Source: Candidatus Melainabacteria bacterium | GTDB lineage: Bacteria; Cyanobacteriota; Vampirovibrionia; Obscuribacterales; Obscuribacteraceae | Reading direction: 5' to 3' | DNA length: 64,000 nt | Assembly (NCBI GenBank): GCA_016699165.1 | Contig: CP064963.1 | Span: forward strand, 1,550,001 to 1,614,000 | In this document: piece after piece, positions 62,216 to 64,000 of the stretch | Numbering within the stretch: the first letter of the stretch is position 1 | Layout: every line of letters begins with the position of its first letter | The notes under the pieces: generated by a model | The model's database searches: none | Seen by the model: the letters and a program-made list of their open reading frames with translations, nothing else | What the model was told of the DNA's origin: nothing | Translations under genes and position numbers: made by a program

Positions 62216-62779
62216 ATGATAGAAATGCATGTGGATACAGTTGTTTTTGACCGAAAATCAGGCGAAACAGTTGTTGTTTTGAGCGATCAGGAAAGAAAAA
62301 TTGCCCTTCCGGTTTGGGTTGGAATAACAGAGGCAAAAGCGATAAGTCTGGCACTCAATAACACTAGCTCCAAGCGCCCATTGACTCACGATCTGCTTTT
62401 GAGCGTAATAAGCCAGACCGGATACAAAGTATCCGAGGTGGTTGTAAACGAACTTGAATCGAATGTTTTCAAAGCGCAAATCACTTTAACACCAGCAGCG
62501 CAAAACCAGAGCCCAAACGACTTTAGGGCTCCAGTCAAATTAGATTCGCGCCCTTCTGACGCGATAGCAATAGCTGCACTTTTAGGACTTGGCGTTCAAG
62601 TGTCGCCTGATGTTCTGGCTAAAGCCAATTTCTTGATTGGCGGACAAAAAGAGAAAGAAATTCAAAGCGAAGATTTTAAAAATTTCGTACAGTCTGTCAA
62701 AGCCTCCGACTTCAAACTCCCTGGCTTTCAAGGCTTAATCGAATTGCCTAAAGACGAGGGAGAAAGCGAAGCCAAGTAG
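62216..62779 (+). CDS. Bifunctional nuclease family protein (DUF151)
   Basis: 187 residues. The DUF151 pattern is clear: LPVWVGITEAKAISLALNN, LTHDLLLSVISQTGYKVSEV and LDSRPSDAIAIAALLGLGVQ. Plant and bacterial members show combined RNase and DNase activity; many bacterial ones are uncharacterised. A short acidic tail follows the domain. No strong ribosome site is seen. Followed 55 bases later by the FMN reductase gene. Confidence 0.88.
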   Translation: MIEMHVDTVVFDRKSGETVVVLSDQERKIALPVWVGITEAKAISLALNNTSSKRPLTHDLLLSVISQTGYKVSEVVVNELESNVFKAQITLTPAAQNQSPNDFRAPVKLDSRPSDAIAIAALLGLGVQVSPDVLAKANFLIGGQKEKEIQSEDFKNFVQSVKASDFKLPGFQGLIELPKDEGESEAK

Positions 62780-62834
62780 ATTTGGTTTGTGCTAGATCTT
62801 ATGTCCCAAGATTATTCAAAGGCAGGAGATCACA

Positions 62835-63410
62835 GTGGCTACAAAAATACTTTGCTTTGCTGGAAGTCTGCGCAAAGACTCTTTCAACAAAAAACTGGCT
62901 AAACTAGCCGCGACGAAAGCCGAGGCTGCGCAAGCCACGGTTACTTATGTTGATTTGAAAGATTACCCTATGCCCATTTACGACGGCGATATCGAGGCAT
63001 CAGAGGGAATTGGGGACAACGCAAAAAAAATAAAAGCGTTAATGAAAGACCATCAAGGCTTTATTATTTCCTGTCCTGAATATAACTCGTCCATAACCCC
63101 GGTATTAAAGAACACCATTGATTGGGCATCTCGTCCACTTGAAGGAGAAAAAGGCCTAGAATGTTTTAAGGGCAAAGTAGTTGCTTTGTTTGCAGCATCT
63201 CCAGGAAAACTTGGAGGACTGCGCGGGCTTGTGACAGTCAGAGCGATTTTAGAATCGATTGGAGTAATTTGTATTCCAGATCAATTTTCAGTTGCTATGG
63301 CACAAGAAGCATTCGATTCTGATGGCAATTTAAAAGACGCCAAGCAAATGGCAGAGGTGGAGCGCATCTCTAAACGCCTGGTGGAAGTAACCACACTTTT
63401 AAATAAGTAA
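62835..63410 (+). CDS. NADPH-dependent FMN reductase family protein
   Basis: 191 residues from a GTG with AGGAG 7-8 bases upstream. The FMN phosphate loop is GSLRKDSFNKKLAK (residues 9-22) and the isoalloxazine contact is PEYNSSITPVLKNTIDWASR (about 83-102). It reduces FMN or quinones/chromate-type electron acceptors with NAD(P)H. No membrane segment. Monocistronic or with the DUF151 gene. Exact acceptor unknown. Confidence 0.88.
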   Translation: MATKILCFAGSLRKDSFNKKLAKLAATKAEAAQATVTYVDLKDYPMPIYDGDIEASEGIGDNAKKIKALMKDHQGFIISCPEYNSSITPVLKNTIDWASRPLEGEKGLECFKGKVVALFAASPGKLGGLRGLVTVRAILESIGVICIPDQFSVAMAQEAFDSDGNLKDAKQMAEVERISKRLVEVTTLLNK

Positions 63411-63480
63411 CTAAGTCACCGTACTTGATACTAGCCATTACGAATCTTCATTAAGCGCCAAGTTACACAAGCGCCTGGGA

Positions 63481-64000
63481 ATGATAGTTATAGGTATTGG
63501 TTGGTTTCGGGCAATGAAAAAAGAAGAGCGTATTGACGCGGCAGTATTTTCTGTCGTAGACCCAAGTTTGTTCGAAGATTCGGTCTCCTCGCAGGATAAC
63601 GAGGGAGCATCACCTTTTGTCGGCACAAGCAATTTTGCGATGGTTGACGATGAAGCCGATATTTTGCGCAAATATTTAAAAGACATCGGACGGCACAGAC
63701 TACTTTCAGCTAAAGAAGAAATAGATCTTGCACGTGCAATTTTGCAAGGAGATCAAATCGCCAGGCGGCGTCTCATCCAGTGCAATTTGCGATTGGTGGT
63801 CAGTGTAGCAAAAAAATATCGCGGTCGCGGACTCACTTTTCTTGATTTGATTCAGGAAGGAAGTCTGGGACTGATGCGAGCTGTGGAAAAATTCGATTCT
63901 GGTCAGGGATGTCGATTTTCAACCTATGCAACCTGGTGGATTCGTCAGGCAATCATGCGTGCCATTGCTGACAAAGCACGTATCATCCGCATTCCGGTGC
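63481..64000 (+). CDS. RpoD-family RNA polymerase sigma factor (partial, 3' end outside window)
   Basis: The frame runs from an ATG at 63481 (or 63514, MKKEERID; neither has a strong ribosome site) to the edge, 173 codons. Region 1.2 is LRKYLKDIGRHRLLSAKEEI, and region 2 reads RLIQCNLRLVVSVAKKYRGR, then LDLIQEGSLGLMRAVEKFD, then FSTYATWWIRQAIMRAI, the -10 recognition and melting helices. The N-terminus is short, so it is likely a group 2 (SigB/C-type of cyanobacteria) rather than a full RpoD with a long region 1.1. Regions 3-4 are cut off by the window. Confidence 0.85.
   Translation, partial: MIVIGIGWFRAMKKEERIDAAVFSVVDPSLFEDSVSSQDNEGASPFVGTSNFAMVDDEADILRKYLKDIGRHRLLSAKEEIDLARAILQGDQIARRRLIQCNLRLVVSVAKKYRGRGLTFLDLIQEGSLGLMRAVEKFDSGQGCRFSTYATWWIRQAIMRAIADKARIIRIPV

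Noticed and set aside
1..64000. CRISPR array, tRNA or rRNA genes
   Set aside because: No regularly spaced repeats and no tRNA cloverleaf or rRNA motif noticed by eye in the intergenic gaps; a covariance search would be needed to be sure.

Overview
The window reads as chromosomal DNA of a diderm (outer-membrane) bacterium of moderate-to-low G+C. Genes are densely packed, many start by ATGA-type overlap, and several convergent pairs share stop codons. An apolipoprotein N-acyltransferase, an LptF/LptG-type permease and many signal peptides support a Gram-negative envelope. The RpoD-family sigma factor at the right edge, a membrane protein that resembles a cyanobacterial/plastid family, and the lack of any photosynthesis gene make me lean towards a non-photosynthetic relative of Cyanobacteria (Melainabacteria/Vampirovibrionia type). 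That placement is inference only.

Layout. 1-8.3 kb: a giant minus-strand PfaA-like polyketide/PUFA-type synthase with two nitronate-monooxygenase-like domains fused at its N-terminus, followed in an operon by a gene cut by the window edge. 8.4-13.2 kb: a divergent operon of a GH3-like acyl-adenylating enzyme, a small membrane protein, Lnt and an LptF/LptG permease. 13.3-15 kb: an AqpS-like aquaporin, a coiled-coil protein and OsmC. 15.1-19.2 kb: a promoter, a structured leader and an intrinsic terminator ahead of metB-lysC-hom (methionine/threonine branch of the aspartate pathway). 19-31.5 kb: accessory genes, namely an alpha/beta hydrolase, a DHH-type protein, several exported unknowns, a second aquaporin, tandem metallophosphoesterases with altered motifs, a lone receiver domain and a TetR-cupin pair. 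31.6-37.2 kb: a LuxR regulator broken by one in-frame TGA, a CPA1 antiporter, and a SulP-UspA-DUF389 operon (ion/pH/bicarbonate theme).

37-41.1 kb holds small genes plus a methyltransferase-MFS pair. 41.2-45.3 kb is a tightly overlapping five-gene minus-strand operon: an exported protein, a histidine-rich membrane protein, a KAS III-like condensing enzyme, a heme-oxygenase-like diiron protein and an unknown protein. It is the best candidate for an undescribed biosynthetic system. 45.3-48.5 kb holds a class I fumarase, a DUF3800 gene starting inside its 3' end, an orphan small RNA with its own promoter and terminator, and a second degraded copy of the fumarase C-terminus. This suggests an old insertion or gene-end replacement.

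48.6-59.6 kb carries envelope and proteolysis genes (DUF4234-like membrane protein, HExxH membrane peptidase, rhomboid-TPR, Ser/Thr kinase, TPR protein, lipoprotein, tandem retropepsin-like protease). 59.7-64 kb has a GntR regulator with a palindromic operator, an ArsC/Spx-like protein, a DUF151 bifunctional nuclease, an FMN reductase and the start of an RpoD-family sigma factor. I saw no tRNA, rRNA, CRISPR array, transposase or integrase.
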